From Magnetococcales bacterium (GTDB lineage: Bacteria; Pseudomonadota; Magnetococcia; Magnetococcales; DC0425bin3): a stretch of DNA of 64,000 nucleotides. Each line of letters starts with the position of its first letter. The first letter of the stretch is position 1. The DNA lies in the NCBI GenBank assembly GCA_015231175.1, contig JADGBZ010000008.1:21709-85708 (forward strand), given 5' to 3'. The position numbers were made by a program, and so were the translations under genes. The notes below the pieces were generated by a model. It saw only the letters and a list, made by a program, of their open reading frames with translations. It made no database searches and had not been told where the DNA came from. This document shows positions 30,870 to 41,629 of this stretch, piece after piece.

Positions 30870-31165
30870 GCGACGCATTGACCTTGTTTGGGGTCTTGCA
30901 GGCTCCCGTGGTGACCGAAAAATCGACGATGGTCATGGCCAAGGGGAACCAGGTGGTATTCAAGGTAGCGACCTGGGCTAACAAACCCCAGATCAAGGCG
31001 GCTGTTGAGTCGTTGTTTAAAGTGACGGTTCTTGATGTCAAGACCCTCAACATGATCGGCAAGGAGAAGCGTTTCGGCAAGACGGTCGGACGCCGGAGTG
31101 ATTGGAAAAAAGCCATTGTTCGTTTGGCCGAAGGCCAGTCGATCGATTTCTTCGAGAAGGGATAA
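30866..31165 (+). CDS. rplW: 50S ribosomal protein L23
   Basis: 99 aa. It sits at the tunnel exit and docks trigger factor and SRP. It begins with [26 protein letters not shown] and has the [30 protein letters not shown] block. It overlaps rplD by 4 bp and is followed by rplB after 21 bp. Confidence 0.97.
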   Translation: MSDALTLFGVLQAPVVTEKSTMVMAKGNQVVFKVATWANKPQIKAAVESLFKVTVLDVKTLNMIGKEKRFGKTVGRRSDWKKAIVRLAEGQSIDFFEKG

Positions 31166-31186
31166 CCCGAATTCGGGAGGCCACGC

Positions 31187-32017
31187 ATGGCACTCAGGAA
31201 TTACAAGCCCACCTCCCCCGGGCGACGTCAGCTGATTACCGTCGACTATTCCGGGTTGTCGAAGGAGGGGCCGGAAAAGAGTCTTCTTGCCCCTTTGCCA
31301 AGTCGGGGCGGCAGGAATAATTACGGTCGCACAACGGTACGCCATCAGGGTGGTGGTCATAAGCGGCGCTACCGCATTGTCGATTTCAAACGCGACAAGC
31401 ATGGTATCCCGGCCAAGGTGGCCAGTATCGAATATGACCCGAACCGGACAGCGTTCATTGCATTGCTGGCTTACGCCGATGGTGAAAAAAGGTATATTCT
31501 GGCCCCACAAAGGTTGGAGGTGGGGGAGACGGTCATATCGGACATAAAGCCGGGTGTCGTTGACATCAAACCCGGCAATGCCATGCCGTTGCGGATCGTT
31601 CCCGTTGGTACGATTCTGCATAATGTCGAGATGAAACCCCTCAAGGGTGCCCAGTTGGCTCGTTCTGCCGGCAGCTCGGTGCAGATGATGGGTAAGGAAG
31701 GGAAGTATGCCCAGTTGAAGTTGCCCTCCGGCGAGATGCGTATGGTTCTTCTCGATTGCATGGGGACGGTTGGCATGGTCTCCAATCCGGATCATGGCAA
31801 CATCAAGATTGGCAAGGCGGGAAGGAATCGGTGGATGGGGATTCGTCCTTCAGTTCGTGGTGTGGCGATGAATCCCGTAGACCATCCGCACGGTGGTGGT
31901 GAAGGGAAGACCTCGGGTGGACGTCACCCAGTGAGCCCATGGGGGCTTCCGACCAAAGGTAAGAAGACCCGGAAGAAGGGCAAGCCGTCTGATCGCATGA
32001 TCATGCGGCGCCGGTGA
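31187..32017 (+). CDS. rplB: 50S ribosomal protein L2
   Basis: 276 aa. A primary 23S-binding protein near the peptidyl-transferase centre. The [19 protein letters not shown] and [22 protein letters not shown] motifs hold the conserved His. A GGGAGGCC ribosome site precedes the ATG. Confidence 0.97.
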   Translation: MALRNYKPTSPGRRQLITVDYSGLSKEGPEKSLLAPLPSRGGRNNYGRTTVRHQGGGHKRRYRIVDFKRDKHGIPAKVASIEYDPNRTAFIALLAYADGEKRYILAPQRLEVGETVISDIKPGVVDIKPGNAMPLRIVPVGTILHNVEMKPLKGAQLARSAGSSVQMMGKEGKYAQLKLPSGEMRMVLLDCMGTVGMVSNPDHGNIKIGKAGRNRWMGIRPSVRGVAMNPVDHPHGGGEGKTSGGRHPVSPWGLPTKGKKTRKKGKPSDRMIMRRR

Positions 32018-32048
32018 TCGGGTAAACTTGTGAGGTGAGAGGTGGCTT

Positions 32049-32324
32049 GTGGGACGGTCAATCAAGAAAGGCCCCTTCTTTGATGCCTTTCTCCTGAAGA
32101 AGGTGGAGAAGCTCCGTGGCGATGGGCGCAAAGAACTGATAAAAACCTGGTCGCGACGTTCGACCATCATACCTGAGTTCGTTGGGTATACCTTTGGGGT
32201 TCACAACGGCCGGAAATTCGTTCCCGTCCTGGTAACGGAGAACATGGTGGGACACAAGCTCGGGGAGTTTTCCCCAACGCGGACCTACCACGGTCACGGT
32301 GGCGAAAAGACCAGCCGCCGATAA
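32049..32324 (+). CDS. rpsS: 30S ribosomal protein S19
   Basis: 91 aa. It is a 30S head protein bridging to the A-site finger. The GTG start gives the family N-terminus [18 protein letters not shown] after GAGAGGTGGC. It ends [19 protein letters not shown]. Confidence 0.96.
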   Translation: MGRSIKKGPFFDAFLLKKVEKLRGDGRKELIKTWSRRSTIIPEFVGYTFGVHNGRKFVPVLVTENMVGHKLGEFSPTRTYHGHGGEKTSRR

Positions 32325-32339
32325 GACGAGGACAGAAGC

Positions 32340-32681
32340 ATGGGAAGCGAAGCTGTAGCACAAGCCCGATCGGTTCGGGTTTCTCCCACGAAGGCGCGAT
32401 TGGTCGTTGACCAGATTCGCGGGCTAGGTGTGGATAAGGCGCTTGAGTTGCTGACTTTTTCCAAGAAGCGTGTGGCCAGAACCATCAAGACGACCCTGGG
32501 TTCTGCCATCGCGAATGCTGAGAATAATCTTGGATTGGATGTGGACACACTTTATATTCTGCGTGCCTTCGTGGACGAGGGGACCAAGATGAAGAGGTTT
32601 CGGCCACGGGCCAGGGGTCGCGCGTGCCGCATTCTCAAACGGACGTCCCACATCACCATCGCGGTGGGATTCAAGGAATGA
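32340..32681 (+). CDS. rplV: 50S ribosomal protein L22
   Basis: 113 aa. Its beta hairpin reaches the tunnel constriction ([27 protein letters not shown]), where macrolide-resistance changes occur in other species; the loop here looks wild type. It is 15 bp after rpsS and 35 bp before rpsC. Confidence 0.97.
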   Translation: MGSEAVAQARSVRVSPTKARLVVDQIRGLGVDKALELLTFSKKRVARTIKTTLGSAIANAENNLGLDVDTLYILRAFVDEGTKMKRFRPRARGRACRILKRTSHITIAVGFKE

Positions 32682-32716
32682 TCGGGGCTCGACGCAAGAC
32701 GAGAGAGGACGATTAA

Positions 32717-33355
32717 ATGGGGCAAAAGGTACATCCGACCGGGTTTAGGCTGGGCAACACCAAAACCTGGGATACCCGGTGGTATGCGGACAAAGAGTAT
32801 GCCGCGCTGCTCATTGAGGACGTCAAGCTGAGAGCTTGGTTGAAGAAGCGCCTGGAACATGCCAGCGTTTCCAAGATTGTCATCGAGAGGCCAGCCAAAA
32901 AGGCGCGGATCAATATCCATTCGGCCCGCCCCGGCATCATCATTGGAAAAAAGGGCGCCGATATCGAGAAGTTGAAGGAAGATATCCGCAAGGTTGCCAG
33001 TACGGATGTGCAACTCAACATCGTTGAGGTGCGTAAGCCGGAGATGGATGCACAGTTGATTGCGGAGAATGTCGCGCAGCAGTTGGTGCGTCGTGTGGCC
33101 TTCCGCAGGGGTATGAAGCGGGCAGTGACCTCTGCCATGCGCCTTGGTGCCCAGGGGATCCGGATCAACTGTTCCGGGCGTTTGGGAGGTGGTGAGATTG
33201 CCCGGACGGAATGGTACCGTGAAGGTCGTGTCCCTCTGCATACACTGCGGGCCGACATTGATTTCGGCTTCTCTGAGGCCTTGACCACCTACGGAATCAT
33301 CGGTGTCAAGGTGTGGGTGTTCAAGGGCGAGATCATCGACAAAGACCAGAAATAG
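32717..33355 (+). CDS. rpsC: 30S ribosomal protein S3
   Basis: 212 aa. It lies at the mRNA entry site. The N-terminal [15 protein letters not shown]-type RNA-binding motif [20 protein letters not shown] and C-terminal [41 protein letters not shown] are complete. The acidic C-terminal tail seen in some lineages is absent. Confidence 0.97.
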   Translation: MGQKVHPTGFRLGNTKTWDTRWYADKEYAALLIEDVKLRAWLKKRLEHASVSKIVIERPAKKARINIHSARPGIIIGKKGADIEKLKEDIRKVASTDVQLNIVEVRKPEMDAQLIAENVAQQLVRRVAFRRGMKRAVTSAMRLGAQGIRINCSGRLGGGEIARTEWYREGRVPLHTLRADIDFGFSEALTTYGIIGVKVWVFKGEIIDKDQK

Positions 33356-33374
33356 TGGTTGAGGGCCGAAACCC

Positions 33375-33794
33375 ATGCTGTTGCAACCCAAAAAAAGGAA
33401 ATACCGCAAGGCCTTCAAAGGTCGGATCCATGGTCTGGCCTACCGAGGGGCGGAATTGGCGTTCGGCCAGTACGGCCTGAAGGCCATGACAGCCGGGCGG
33501 ATCACGGCGCGTCAGATTGAGGCGGGACGCCGTGCGATGACCCGAAAGATCAAGCGCGGTGGTCGTATCTGGATCCGTATTTTCCCGGATATTCCGGTTT
33601 CCAAGAAACCGCCCGAGGTTCGGCAGGGAAAAGGTAAAGGGAATCCGGAGTTCTGGATTGCCAGGGTCAAGGCCGGGCGTATCCTGTATGAGATGGAAGG
33701 CGTGACCGAGGAGTTGGCACGGGAGGCCATGGGGTTGGCCGGAGCCAAGCTGGCCATTCCGACCAAGTTCGTCATGCGTGGTGGAGGTGTGTGA
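33375..33794 (+). CDS. rplP: 50S ribosomal protein L16
   Basis: 139 aa. It helps position A-site t[48 protein letters not shown] and [26 protein letters not shown] are diagnostic. Its TGA shares a base with the rpmC ATG (TGATG). Confidence 0.97.
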   Translation: MLLQPKKRKYRKAFKGRIHGLAYRGAELAFGQYGLKAMTAGRITARQIEAGRRAMTRKIKRGGRIWIRIFPDIPVSKKPPEVRQGKGKGNPEFWIARVKAGRILYEMEGVTEELAREAMGLAGAKLAIPTKFVMRGGGV

Positions 33795-34000
33795 TGGCGG
33801 CAACGACGGAACTGCACGGAATGTCTGACACGGCCTTGGATGAGAAGCTCCGTGCCCTGTACCAAGAGTCGTTCAACCTTCGCTTCCAGAAGGCGACCAT
33901 GCGGCTGGAGAAAACGTCGCGGATCGGCCAGGTCCGGAAAGAGATAGCCCGCATCAAGACCATCCTTGGTGCACGGGTCCGCAAGGAACGGGAGTCATAA
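33794..34000 (+). CDS. rpmC: 50S ribosomal protein L29
   Basis: 68 aa. It is a two-helix coiled-coil protein at the tunnel exit. [42 protein letters not shown] is the family core. The ATG at 33794 couples to the rplP stop; a GTG one codon upstream is possible. Confidence 0.95.
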   Translation: MAATTELHGMSDTALDEKLRALYQESFNLRFQKATMRLEKTSRIGQVRKEIARIKTILGARVRKERES

Positions 34001-34004
34001 AGTC

Positions 34005-34280
34005 ATGGCCAGGCGGGTGATGCAGGGAACGGTTGTCAGCGACAAGATGCAGCAAACCGTGGTGGTTCAGGTGGAACGGAAAATCCGGCATCCGCTTTAT
34101 GGGAAGATTGTCAGACGCAACAAAAAATACCATGCCCACGATCCAGAGAACGCCTGCAAGGTGGGCGATGTGGTGCGTATCGAAGAGTGCAGCCCGATCA
34201 GCAAGACCAAATGCTGGAGAGTGATTGACCATGTTGCCGGGGCTACGGTGGCTTCGGACGATGCGGCAGGTGCCCAATGA
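34005..34280 (+). CDS. rpsQ: 30S ribosomal protein S17
   Basis: 91 aa, OB fold, binds 16S rRNA helix 11. [42 protein letters not shown] is the conserved core. The ATG at 34005 begins 4 bp after rpmC. Its end overlaps rplN by 4 bp (ATGA). Confidence 0.96.
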   Translation: MARRVMQGTVVSDKMQQTVVVQVERKIRHPLYGKIVRRNKKYHAHDPENACKVGDVVRIEECSPISKTKCWRVIDHVAGATVASDDAAGAQ

Positions 34281-34645
34281 TACAAGTACAAACCATCATG
34301 GATGTGGCGGACAATTCTGGCGCCAAAAAGGTCCAATGCATCAAGGTGATTGGCGGATCCAAGCGCCGCTATGCCCGCATCGGCGACGTGATTATCGTCT
34401 CGATCAAATCGGCCATGCCGCGTGGCAAGGTGCAGAAGGGTGAAGTGGCGCGGGCCGTTGTCGTGCGTACCCGGAAGGAGATGGGGCGCCCGGACGGTTC
34501 TTATATCCGGTTTGATACCAACGCCGCCGTTTTGATCAATGCCCAGGGCGAACCCATCGGAACCCGTATTTTTGGGCCGGTGACCCGTGAATTGCGTAGC
34601 CGCAATTTCATGAAGATCGTCTCCCTGGCTCCAGAAGTGTTGTAG
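34277..34645 (+). CDS. rplN: 50S ribosomal protein L14
   Basis: 122 aa. It forms intersubunit bridges and is the docking site of the silencing factor RsfS in other species. [27 protein letters not shown] and the [24 protein letters not shown] end are diagnostic. It overlaps rpsQ by 4 bp. Confidence 0.97.
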   Translation: MIQVQTIMDVADNSGAKKVQCIKVIGGSKRRYARIGDVIIVSIKSAMPRGKVQKGEVARAVVVRTRKEMGRPDGSYIRFDTNAAVLINAQGEPIGTRIFGPVTRELRSRNFMKIVSLAPEVL

Positions 34646-34654
34646 GTGCAGGCC

Positions 34655-34987
34655 ATGAAAAAAGGAAACTTCCGGACCAACCTGAAGAAGGGCGACCAAG
34701 TGGTTGTCATCGCCGGGAAGGAGAACGGCAAGCGGGGAGAGATTCTGAAGATTTTGCCCGCCTCCCATGCCGTTCTGGTAGCCAAGCTGAATATGGTCAA
34801 GCGCCATACCAAGCCAAGCGCTGGCAAGGAGGGCGGCATCGTGGAGAAGGAGGCCCCAATTCATATCTCGAATGTCATGATCGTCGATCCTGACACGGGA
34901 AAAGGGGTGCGTATTGGGAAGAAAATCCTGCAAGACGGCCGGAAAGTGCGTATCGCCTGCCGCACCGGGGATGTGCTCGATAGCTGA
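34655..34987 (+). CDS. rplX: 50S ribosomal protein L24
   Basis: 110 aa. An assembly initiator with a KOW motif ([24 protein letters not shown]) and the [10 protein letters not shown] segment. The ATG at 34655 is chosen; a GTG three codons earlier abuts the rplN stop and could also serve. Confidence 0.94.
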   Translation: MKKGNFRTNLKKGDQVVVIAGKENGKRGEILKILPASHAVLVAKLNMVKRHTKPSAGKEGGIVEKEAPIHISNVMIVDPDTGKGVRIGKKILQDGRKVRIACRTGDVLDS

Positions 34988-35007
34988 CGAGGGATGAGGA
35001 ACCGAAG

Positions 35008-35547
35008 ATGTCCAGGTTGAGAGAGATATATTTGACGGAAGTCGTTCCCGCCCTGATGCAGGAGTTCAAGTACACCAACATCATGCAAGTCCCTCGCCTG
35101 GAGAAGGTCGTTCTGAATATGGGCGTTGGACAGGCCGTGGTCGACAAGAGCCATTTGCAGGGGGCGATTGAGGATATGACGGCTGTCTCCGGTCAAAAAG
35201 CTGTGATGACCAAGGCCAAAAAATCCATCGCGGGTTTCAAAATTCGGGAAGGTATGCCGATAGGCTGCCGCGTGACTTTGCGCCGTGATCGGATGTACGA
35301 ATTTCTTGACCGGTTCATCAACGCCGCCTTGCCGCGTGTGCGCGATTTTCGGGGGGTTTCTGGAACCTCCTTCGATGGCCGTGGGAACTACGCCCTTGGT
35401 GTCAAGGAGCAGATCATTTTCCCGGAAATCAACTACGATAAGGTGGATGCTGTCCGGGGGATGGATATCATCATCGTCACCACTGCCAGGACCGACCAGG
35501 AAGCAAAGGCCCTGCTGCGTGGCTTCAGAATGCCTTTCAGGAATTGA
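35008..35547 (+). CDS. rplE: 50S ribosomal protein L5
   Basis: 179 aa. It binds 5S rRNA and contacts P-site t[54 protein letters not shown] and [17 protein letters not shown] are typical. Twenty bases separate it from rplX. Confidence 0.97.
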   Translation: MSRLREIYLTEVVPALMQEFKYTNIMQVPRLEKVVLNMGVGQAVVDKSHLQGAIEDMTAVSGQKAVMTKAKKSIAGFKIREGMPIGCRVTLRRDRMYEFLDRFINAALPRVRDFRGVSGTSFDGRGNYALGVKEQIIFPEINYDKVDAVRGMDIIIVTTARTDQEAKALLRGFRMPFRN

Positions 35548-35565
35548 TCGTCAGGGAATCTCTTC

Positions 35566-35751
35566 ATGGCAAAGAAATCATTGATCGCAAAGGCAAAGCG
35601 CAAGCCTAAATTCAGGGTGCGGACCTATAATAGGTGCCAGCGTTGTTCCCGGCCCCGGGGCTATCTGCGCAAGTTTACGATGTGCCGGATCTGTGTGCGC
35701 CAGTTGGCGTTGCGCGGCGAGATTCCGGGCATCATCAAGGCTTCCTGGTAA
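35566..35751 (+). CDS. rpsN: 30S ribosomal protein S14, short zinc form
   Basis: 61 aa. It contains CQRC and CRIC, the zinc-binding C+ (type Z) version, instead of the ~100-residue zinc-free form common in Proteobacteria. The core [41 protein letters not shown] is complete. It lies between rplE and rpsH in the spc order. Confidence 0.96.
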   Translation: MAKKSLIAKAKRKPKFRVRTYNRCQRCSRPRGYLRKFTMCRICVRQLALRGEIPGIIKASW

Positions 35752-35776
35752 CATTTGGAGTTTTCGGAGCTGTTTC

Positions 35777-36175
35777 ATGGGAATGACCGATCCAATCAGC
35801 GACATGCTGACCCGCATCCGCAACGCCCAGGCCATTCGCAAGGGGGTGGTGGAGATCCCCTACTCGAATATCAAGGAGCGTATTTGCGCCATCCTGGTTA
35901 CGGAAGGCTATGTTTCCAGCGTTGAGAGGATCGACGGACAAGACGGCTGGCCTGCCTTGCGGGTCAAGCTGAAATATCACAGCAGCCGGCCCGTGATCGA
36001 AGAGATTCGCCGCTGTTCGCGGCCCGGGCGTCGGCTCTATTTTGGCAAAGATGATATCCCGAGGGTGAACCGGGGGTTGGGTATTTCCATTCTCTCCACG
36101 AGCAAGGGTGTGGTCTCGACCCGCCAGGCGCGGGAGATGGGTGTCGGTGGCGAGTTGATCTGTACCGTTTTTTAA
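35777..36175 (+). CDS. rpsH: 30S ribosomal protein S8
   Basis: 132 aa. It binds the central domain of 16S rRNA and represses the spc operon in enterobacteria. DPISDMLTRIRNAQ and the C-terminal GISILSTSKGVVSTRQAREMGVGGELICTVF are diagnostic. The ATG at 35777 is chosen for the family N-terminus MGMTDPISD. Confidence 0.96.
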   Translation: MGMTDPISDMLTRIRNAQAIRKGVVEIPYSNIKERICAILVTEGYVSSVERIDGQDGWPALRVKLKYHSSRPVIEEIRRCSRPGRRLYFGKDDIPRVNRGLGISILSTSKGVVSTRQAREMGVGGELICTVF

Positions 36176-36187
36176 CGGGGAAATGCG

Positions 36188-36721
36188 ATGTCGAGAGTTG
36201 GCAAGAAACCCATACCCCTCCCTACTGGGGTGGATGTGAAGGTGGATCACCAGACTGTTTCGGTCAAAGGCAAACGTGGGACGTTGACACGGACTTTCCA
36301 TCCGGATGTGGAGATTCACCTGGAAGGGGGTGTCCTGACCGTATCACCTCGCAACCAGGATCGGGCAGCGCGTGCTCTTTGGGGGTTGACCAGGAGCCTG
36401 CTGAACAATATGGTGCGTGGCGTCTCGGAGGGTTTTACCCGGCAGATGGAGATTGTCGGTGTCGGTTACCGGGCCGCTGTCAGCGGGAGGGTTCTCAAAT
36501 TGACCCTGGGATACTCTCACCCTGTTGACTATAATCTGCCCGAGGGTGTTCATGTTGAAGTTGAAAAAAATACTCTGTTGACCCTGACAGGAGCTGACCG
36601 AGAGAGGTTGGGGCAGACCTGTGCCGAAATTCGGCAGTATCGGCCACCCGAGCCCTACAAGGGTAAAGGGATCCGGTACTTGGAAGAGACGGTCTTACGT
36701 AAAGAAGGCAAGAAGAAGTAA
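36188..36721 (+). CDS. rplF: 50S ribosomal protein L6
   Basis: 177 aa. It lies near the sarcin-ricin loop. [17 protein letters not shown] at the start and the C-terminal [26 protein letters not shown] are diagnostic. The gene is 12 bp after rpsH and 14 bp before rplR. Confidence 0.97.
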   Translation: MSRVGKKPIPLPTGVDVKVDHQTVSVKGKRGTLTRTFHPDVEIHLEGGVLTVSPRNQDRAARALWGLTRSLLNNMVRGVSEGFTRQMEIVGVGYRAAVSGRVLKLTLGYSHPVDYNLPEGVHVEVEKNTLLTLTGADRERLGQTCAEIRQYRPPEPYKGKGIRYLEETVLRKEGKKK

Positions 36722-36735
36722 GAGAGGGACGGTCC

Positions 36736-37101
36736 ATGGCAAAGGATCGGCAAAAGTCGAGACAAACCCGCTCCAATCGGGTACGCTACAAGATCCGGCA
36801 GGTGACCAGCGATCGGCTGCGTCTCTCGGTGTTCCGGAGCGCGAAGCAGATCTATGCCCAGATCATAGACGACAGCAAGGGGGAGACGCTGGTCTCGGCT
36901 TCGACCCTTGAGCGTGAGGTCCGGGAGCAAATCAAATACGGCGGCAATATGGATGCCGCTGCCCACGTCGGGCGACGCTTGGCTGTCAAGGCCAAGGAAG
37001 CCAATATCACCCGGGTGGTTTTTGACCGGGGTGGATTCCGCTTCCATGGTCGGACCAAGGCCCTGGCGGATGCGGCCCGCGAAGGTGGTCTGGAGTTTTA
37101 G
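36736..37101 (+). CDS. rplR: 50S ribosomal protein L18
   Basis: 121 aa. It binds 5S r[32 protein letters not shown] and [28 protein letters not shown] are conserved. Confidence 0.97.
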   Translation: MAKDRQKSRQTRSNRVRYKIRQVTSDRLRLSVFRSAKQIYAQIIDDSKGETLVSASTLEREVREQIKYGGNMDAAAHVGRRLAVKAKEANITRVVFDRGGFRFHGRTKALADAAREGGLEF

Positions 37102-37157
37102 TCGGGCACCTGTGTGAGTCAGCCTGAAGGACCGGTTTTGAAGGGGTGGATGCTGTC

Positions 37158-37676
37158 ATGACGAATGCGCGCCGAAACGCGGAAAGTTGGCAAAACGAAG
37201 ACCTTATTGAAAAATTGGTGGTCATCAAACGGACGGCCAAGGTCGTCAAGGGTGGCAGCCGCTTCAATTTCTCGGCCATAGTTGTGGTTGGTAACGGTCG
37301 CGGCATGGTCGGATATGGTCTTGGCAAGGCTAAAGAGGTTCCCGAGAGTATCCGGAAGGCCACTGAGCAGGCCAAAAAATCCATGGTGGCCATTCCCATT
37401 CGTGACGGACGTACCCTGCATCACGAAATGGTTGGCAAATACGGTTCCGGGTCTGTCGTGTTGCGCCCGGCTGCGGATGGAACCGGCATCATTGCGGGTG
37501 GATCGATGCGTCCAATCTTCGAGGCGCTGGGAATACGAGACATATTGGCCAAATCGACGGGTACATCCAATCCCCACAATCTGATCAAGGCAACCTTCAA
37601 GGCGCTTCTAGATATTCGTGCGCCCGAAGAGGTGGCCGCCAAGCGTGGCATGACAGTCAAGCAGGTCTGGGTTTGA
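37158..37676 (+). CDS. rpsE: 30S ribosomal protein S5
   Basis: 172 aa. It lies at the mRNA entry and affects fidelity. The dsRBD-like part ([32 protein letters not shown]) and C-terminal [29 protein letters not shown] are intact. The ATG at 37158 is preferred over an in-frame GTG 12 bp upstream because AAGGGG is then well spaced. Confidence 0.95.
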   Translation: MTNARRNAESWQNEDLIEKLVVIKRTAKVVKGGSRFNFSAIVVVGNGRGMVGYGLGKAKEVPESIRKATEQAKKSMVAIPIRDGRTLHHEMVGKYGSGSVVLRPAADGTGIIAGGSMRPIFEALGIRDILAKSTGTSNPHNLIKATFKALLDIRAPEEVAAKRGMTVKQVWV

Positions 37677-37762
37677 CCCTAGGGGTTCCAGATGGCGTCG
37701 GGTTGGCTTGCTGATGGGGCTGCTTTCCTCTTGTTTGTGGCGGTTGTTCAAGAAGGTCCGGG

Positions 37763-37951
37763 ATGATGACCATGTCTAAAACGTTGAAAATCAAGTTGGT
37801 GCGTTCGCATATTGGACGCCCGGAGAAGCACAGACGCATCCTGAAGAGTCTGGGGATGACCCGCATGCATCGCGTGCGCGAATTGCCCGACAATCCTTCG
37901 GTGCGCGGGATGATATTCCTGGTCAGCCACATGGTGCAGATCGTCGATTGA
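37763..37951 (+). CDS. rpmD: 50S ribosomal protein L30
   Basis: 62 aa. KTLKIKLVRSHIGRPEKHRRILKSLGMTRMHRVRELPDNPSVRGMIFLVSHMVQIV is the full family core. ATG codons at 37763, 37766 and 37772 are all possible starts; GAAGG favours the first. Confidence 0.94.
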   Translation: MMTMSKTLKIKLVRSHIGRPEKHRRILKSLGMTRMHRVRELPDNPSVRGMIFLVSHMVQIVD

Positions 37952-37962
37952 GGACGTGAAAG

Positions 37963-38457
37963 ATGAAATTGAACGAATTGCCAGCCATTCCGGGCAACAG
38001 CCAGGAAGGAAAGCGCAAGGGTCGGGGTATCGGCAGTGGTAATGGCAAGACCGGTGGTCGAGGCACCAAGGGGCAGAAGGCGCGCTCGGGTGGCTACCAC
38101 AAGGTGGGATTCGAAGGCGGCCAGATGCCTTTGCAGCGCCGCCTGCCCAAACGTGGTTTCAAAAACCCGTTTCGCAAGGAGTATAGCCTCCTCAGCCTGG
38201 ATGATTTAAATGCGTTTCCTGCCCATACCGAAGTGACTGAGGCTCTGTTGCGCGAAAAGGGTCTCTACAAGCGGCACAAGGATGGCATCAAACTCCTGAA
38301 TAACGGTGAGCTTGGGGTGCCCTTGAAGGTTCATGTTGACAAGGCTTCCCGTGCGGCCATGGAGAGGGTCGTTGCAGCTGGCGGGGAGGTGATTCTCCCT
38401 CCCGGAGCGGACGCAGGCTCGGATGAGTCTCATAACTCTGCGGCGTTGGCTGAGTAA
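37963..38457 (+). CDS. rplO: 50S ribosomal protein L15
   Basis: 164 aa. A late-assembly protein with the Gly/Arg/Lys-rich extension KRKGRGIGSGNGKTGGRGTKGQKARSGG and the C-terminal globular domain (LGVPLKVHVDKASRAAMERVVAAGGEVILP). The tail past ~155 is slightly long. secY starts 3 bp after its stop, indicating coupled expression. Confidence 0.96.
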   Translation: MKLNELPAIPGNSQEGKRKGRGIGSGNGKTGGRGTKGQKARSGGYHKVGFEGGQMPLQRRLPKRGFKNPFRKEYSLLSLDDLNAFPAHTEVTEALLREKGLYKRHKDGIKLLNNGELGVPLKVHVDKASRAAMERVVAAGGEVILPPGADAGSDESHNSAALAE

Positions 38458-38460
38458 CCC

Positions 38461-39792
38461 ATGACCATCAGTACCCAGCAGTCGCCTTTGGCCGGTTTTG
38501 GTAATCTTGGAAAAATTCCCGAGCTGCGCAGGCGGTTGCTCTTCACACTCGGCATGTTGATCGTCTATCGGGTCGGCGCCCATGTGCCGATTCCAGGGAT
38601 TGATCCGTCGGCTCTGGCTGCTTTTTTTGCCCAGCAGCAGGGGACGTTGTTGGGCATGTTCAATATGTTTTCCGGCGGTGCCCTGTCGCGTCTGACTGTC
38701 TTTGCCTTGGGTATCATGCCGTATATCTCCTCGTCTATTATTCTCCAATTGATGACGACGGTTGTGCCTAAACTTGAATCTCTCAAGAAGGAGGGGGAGT
38801 CGGGCCGCCGTAAGATCAACCAATATACCCGCTATGGGACAATCGCCCTGTCGATTTTTCAGGGATTTGGCATTGCCTATGGCATGGAGAGCATGCAGGC
38901 CGGGGGGTTGTCGGTTGTGGTCCAGCCAGGTTGGCACTTCAGGATGATCACAGTAGTGACCCTGACGGCTGGTACGGCCTTCATCATGTGGGTGGGCGAA
39001 CAAATCACGGAGCGCGGGATTGGTAACGGGATTTCCCTCATCATCTTTGCCGGTATTGTTGCCAACCTGCCTGTTGCCATGGCCAACACTTTGCAACTGA
39101 CGCGCACCGGGGATCTTCAGCCCCTGTTTGTGTTGTTTCTGGTCATTATGTCTATCGTGGTGACCAGCTTCATCATCTTCATGGAACGGGCACAAAGGCG
39201 CATATCCATTCAATACGCCAAGCGCCAGGTGAGCGGTCGCCGCATGGTGGGTGGCGAGCAGACCCATCTTCCCCTCAAGGTAAACACGGCTGGAGTGATT
39301 CCGCCGATCTTTGCCAGTGCCATCATCCTTTTCCCGGTGACGATTGCCAATTTTGCTCCCTGGGAGTGGTTGCAGTCCCTGTCGGCGTCGCTTTCGCCTG
39401 GTCACGCCATGCACATGCTTCTCTACTCTTCGGCGATTATCTTTTTTTGTTTTTTTTACACGGCAATCGTTTTCAACCCGGAAGAAACTGCCGACAATCT
39501 GCGTAAGTACGGTGGTTTTGTTCCCGGTATCCGTCCTGGGCAGCGCACGGCGGAACACTTTGATAAGATTTTGACCCGCTTGACGTTGATCGGCGCCATC
39601 TACGTTGTCGCGGTCTGTCTGCTGCCAGAGATCCTGATTGCCAACTACAACGTTCCGTTCTACTTCGGTGGAACCTCCATGCTGATTGTGGTAGGCGTCA
39701 CCATGGATACTGTGTCGCAGATCCAATCCTTTCTGATCAGCCGGCAGTATGAAGGCCTCATGAAGAAGGCCAAGATCAAAGGGCGGCGTTAG
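38461..39792 (+). CDS. secY: Preprotein translocase subunit SecY
   Basis: 443 aa with ten transmembrane helices. It is the protein-conducting channel of the inner membrane. [30 protein letters not shown], the plug/TM2 region ([34 protein letters not shown]), and the cytoplasmic loop with [20 protein letters not shown] are intact. It ends [18 protein letters not shown]. The gap after it (39793-39977) has no gene. Confidence 0.97.
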   Translation: MTISTQQSPLAGFGNLGKIPELRRRLLFTLGMLIVYRVGAHVPIPGIDPSALAAFFAQQQGTLLGMFNMFSGGALSRLTVFALGIMPYISSSIILQLMTTVVPKLESLKKEGESGRRKINQYTRYGTIALSIFQGFGIAYGMESMQAGGLSVVVQPGWHFRMITVVTLTAGTAFIMWVGEQITERGIGNGISLIIFAGIVANLPVAMANTLQLTRTGDLQPLFVLFLVIMSIVVTSFIIFMERAQRRISIQYAKRQVSGRRMVGGEQTHLPLKVNTAGVIPPIFASAIILFPVTIANFAPWEWLQSLSASLSPGHAMHMLLYSSAIIFFCFFYTAIVFNPEETADNLRKYGGFVPGIRPGQRTAEHFDKILTRLTLIGAIYVVAVCLLPEILIANYNVPFYFGGTSMLIVVGVTMDTVSQIQSFLISRQYEGLMKKAKIKGRR

Positions 39793-39977
39793 CCCCAACG
39801 ACACACAGGACCGGTGTGACCGGGCAATGGGGTTGTCCTGGTCATCCATCGCAGAGGGATGGATAGTATGAACGAAACGCTCACTGGGAGTTGGTGGTTC
39901 GGCGACTGGCTGCCCTCATGTGGCAGAATGGCTGGAGTGGCGAAAGCCCGGTCAATTGATAATGCAGGAGTGGTGAC

Positions 39978-40094
39978 ATGAAAGTCCGCGCATCGGTTAA
40001 GGTCATGTGCAAGGATTGCAAGGTGGTCCGCAGAAAGGGTTTGGTGCGGGTCATTTGCAGCAAGCATCCCAAACACAAACAAAAGCAAGGCTGA
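39978..40094 (+). CDS. rpmJ: 50S ribosomal protein L36 (zinc form)
   Basis: 38 aa. [21 protein letters not shown] continues to [14 protein letters not shown], with Cys-Cys...Cys-His zinc ligands, so it is the C+ form. It lies between secY and rpsM as in many proteobacteria; infA, adk and map are not here. Confidence 0.96.
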   Translation: MKVRASVKVMCKDCKVVRRKGLVRVICSKHPKHKQKQG

Positions 40095-40175
40095 ATGATT
40101 TCAGGTCGTCGGGGTTTGTGTGAGGTTCTGAATTTCCCGAAGGCCTGGGTAGTCTGTCCCCTCGGAGGTTGAGAA

Positions 40176-40547
40176 GTGGCCCGAATTGCTGGAGTCAATA
40201 TTCCCGTCAACAAGCGGATTGAGATCGCCCTGACCTACATTTTTGGCATCGGGCGGCACCTGTCGCGAAAAATCATTGAAGAAGCTGGCATTTCACTGGA
40301 TGCGAGGGTCCATCAACTCTCGGATGGAGAGGTAGCCAAAATTCGCTCCATCATCGATGCCCAGCACTCCGTCGAGGGTGACCTACGCCGCCAGGTGGCT
40401 ATGAACACCAAACGTCTGATGGATTTGGGAACCTACCGGGGGTTGCGCCACCGTCGCGGTTTGCCCGTGCGCGGACAGAGAACCCACACCAATGCCAGAA
40501 CCCGGAAAGGCCCGCGTAAGCCTATCGCCGGGAAGAAAGGAGCCTGA
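40176..40547 (+). CDS. rpsM: 30S ribosomal protein S13
   Basis: 123 aa. It contacts P-site tRNA and the 50S subunit. [32 protein letters not shown] and [30 protein letters not shown] are diagnostic. The start is GTG at 40176 after GGAGGTTGAGAA. First gene of the S13-S11-S4-alpha-L17 unit. Confidence 0.97.
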   Translation: MARIAGVNIPVNKRIEIALTYIFGIGRHLSRKIIEEAGISLDARVHQLSDGEVAKIRSIIDAQHSVEGDLRRQVAMNTKRLMDLGTYRGLRHRRGLPVRGQRTHTNARTRKGPRKPIAGKKGA

Positions 40548-40549
40548 CC

Positions 40550-40945
40550 ATGAACAAGGTCCAGAAAGGCGTGCGTGTTCGGCGGCGTGAGCGAAAAAAT
40601 ATCGCCAGCGGTGTTGTCCACATTCAATCGACGTTCAACAATACCCTGATCACCATCACGGACCCTTCGGGGAACGTGCTATCCTGGGGCTCTGCCGGCG
40701 CCCAGGGGTTCAAAGGGTCGCGCAAATCCACCCCCTTTGCCGCCCAGATGGCCGCCGAGGCTGCTGGAAAAAAAGCCATGGAACATGGCATGCGCAATCT
40801 GGAGGTGCGTTTGAAAGGCCCCGGTTCTGGACGTGAATCGGCCTTGCGCGCTTTGGCCGCAATCGGCTTCAACATCGGTACTGTACAGGATGTGACACCG
40901 ATCCCACACAACGGGTGCCGCCCGCCCAAGCGTCGGCGCGTCTGA
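40550..40945 (+). CDS. rpsK: 30S ribosomal protein S11
   Basis: 131 aa. A platform protein near the Shine-Dalgarno helix. [50 protein letters not shown] and the C-terminal [15 protein letters not shown] are diagnostic. It starts 2 bp after rpsM. Confidence 0.97.
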   Translation: MNKVQKGVRVRRRERKNIASGVVHIQSTFNNTLITITDPSGNVLSWGSAGAQGFKGSRKSTPFAAQMAAEAAGKKAMEHGMRNLEVRLKGPGSGRESALRALAAIGFNIGTVQDVTPIPHNGCRPPKRRRV

Positions 40946-40977
40946 ATTGACACTGTTTTCGGGAGTTCGACTGACAA

Positions 40978-41604
40978 ATGGCTCGTTATCTTGGATCCAA
41001 ATGCCGAATCTGCCGGCGAGAAGCAACCAAACTTTTCCTGAAAGGTGAGAAATGCTTCTCTGACAAATGCGCCATTGAGCGCCGCAGTTATATCCCCGGA
41101 CAGCATGGTCAGAGACGGCGAAAAGTTTCTGACTACGGCATCCATCTGCGCGAGAAACAAAAAATCAAGCGTACCTACGGCCTTCTGGAACGCCAGTTCC
41201 ATAATCTCTTCAAGAAGGCTGAAAACATGCGCGGTGTCACCGGCAGTAATCTGCTCACGCTCCTGGAACGCCGCCTTGACAATGTCGTTTTTCGCCTTGG
41301 ATTCTCCATCTCCCGGAGCGAAGCCCGGCAGATAGTGCGGCATCGGCAAGTTCTGGTCAATGACCGGAAAGTCGATATCCCCTCCTTGCTGGTGAAACCC
41401 GGCGACAAAATAACCGTCGTGCCCAAGTGCCAGGAGCATCTGCGCATCAAGGCGGCTGTGGAGAAGGCCACTTCCCGGGGCGTTCCTTCCTGGCTGGAAC
41501 TGGATCCAGCGAAAATGTCCGGTGTGTTCCGGTCAGTTCCAGATCGAAGCGACCTCCCTGCCGACATCAACGAGAACTTGATCGTTGAGCTGTACTCTAA
41601 ATAA
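40978..41604 (+). CDS. rpsD: 30S ribosomal protein S4 (zinc form)
   Basis: 208 aa. An assembly initiator that in E. coli represses the alpha operon. The N-terminus has [23 protein letters not shown], a four-Cys zinc site (C+ form). The S4 domain ([38 protein letters not shown]) is complete. Confidence 0.97.
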   Translation: MARYLGSKCRICRREATKLFLKGEKCFSDKCAIERRSYIPGQHGQRRRKVSDYGIHLREKQKIKRTYGLLERQFHNLFKKAENMRGVTGSNLLTLLERRLDNVVFRLGFSISRSEARQIVRHRQVLVNDRKVDIPSLLVKPGDKITVVPKCQEHLRIKAAVEKATSRGVPSWLELDPAKMSGVFRSVPDRSDLPADINENLIVELYSK

Positions 41605-41629
41605 TTTACATGGGTTCAGGGGAGCTTAG

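Noticed and set aside
38206..39849. 547-codon minus-strand frame opposite rplO-secY
   Set aside because: Long because secY has few antisense stops; the translation is hydrophilic and low-complexity.
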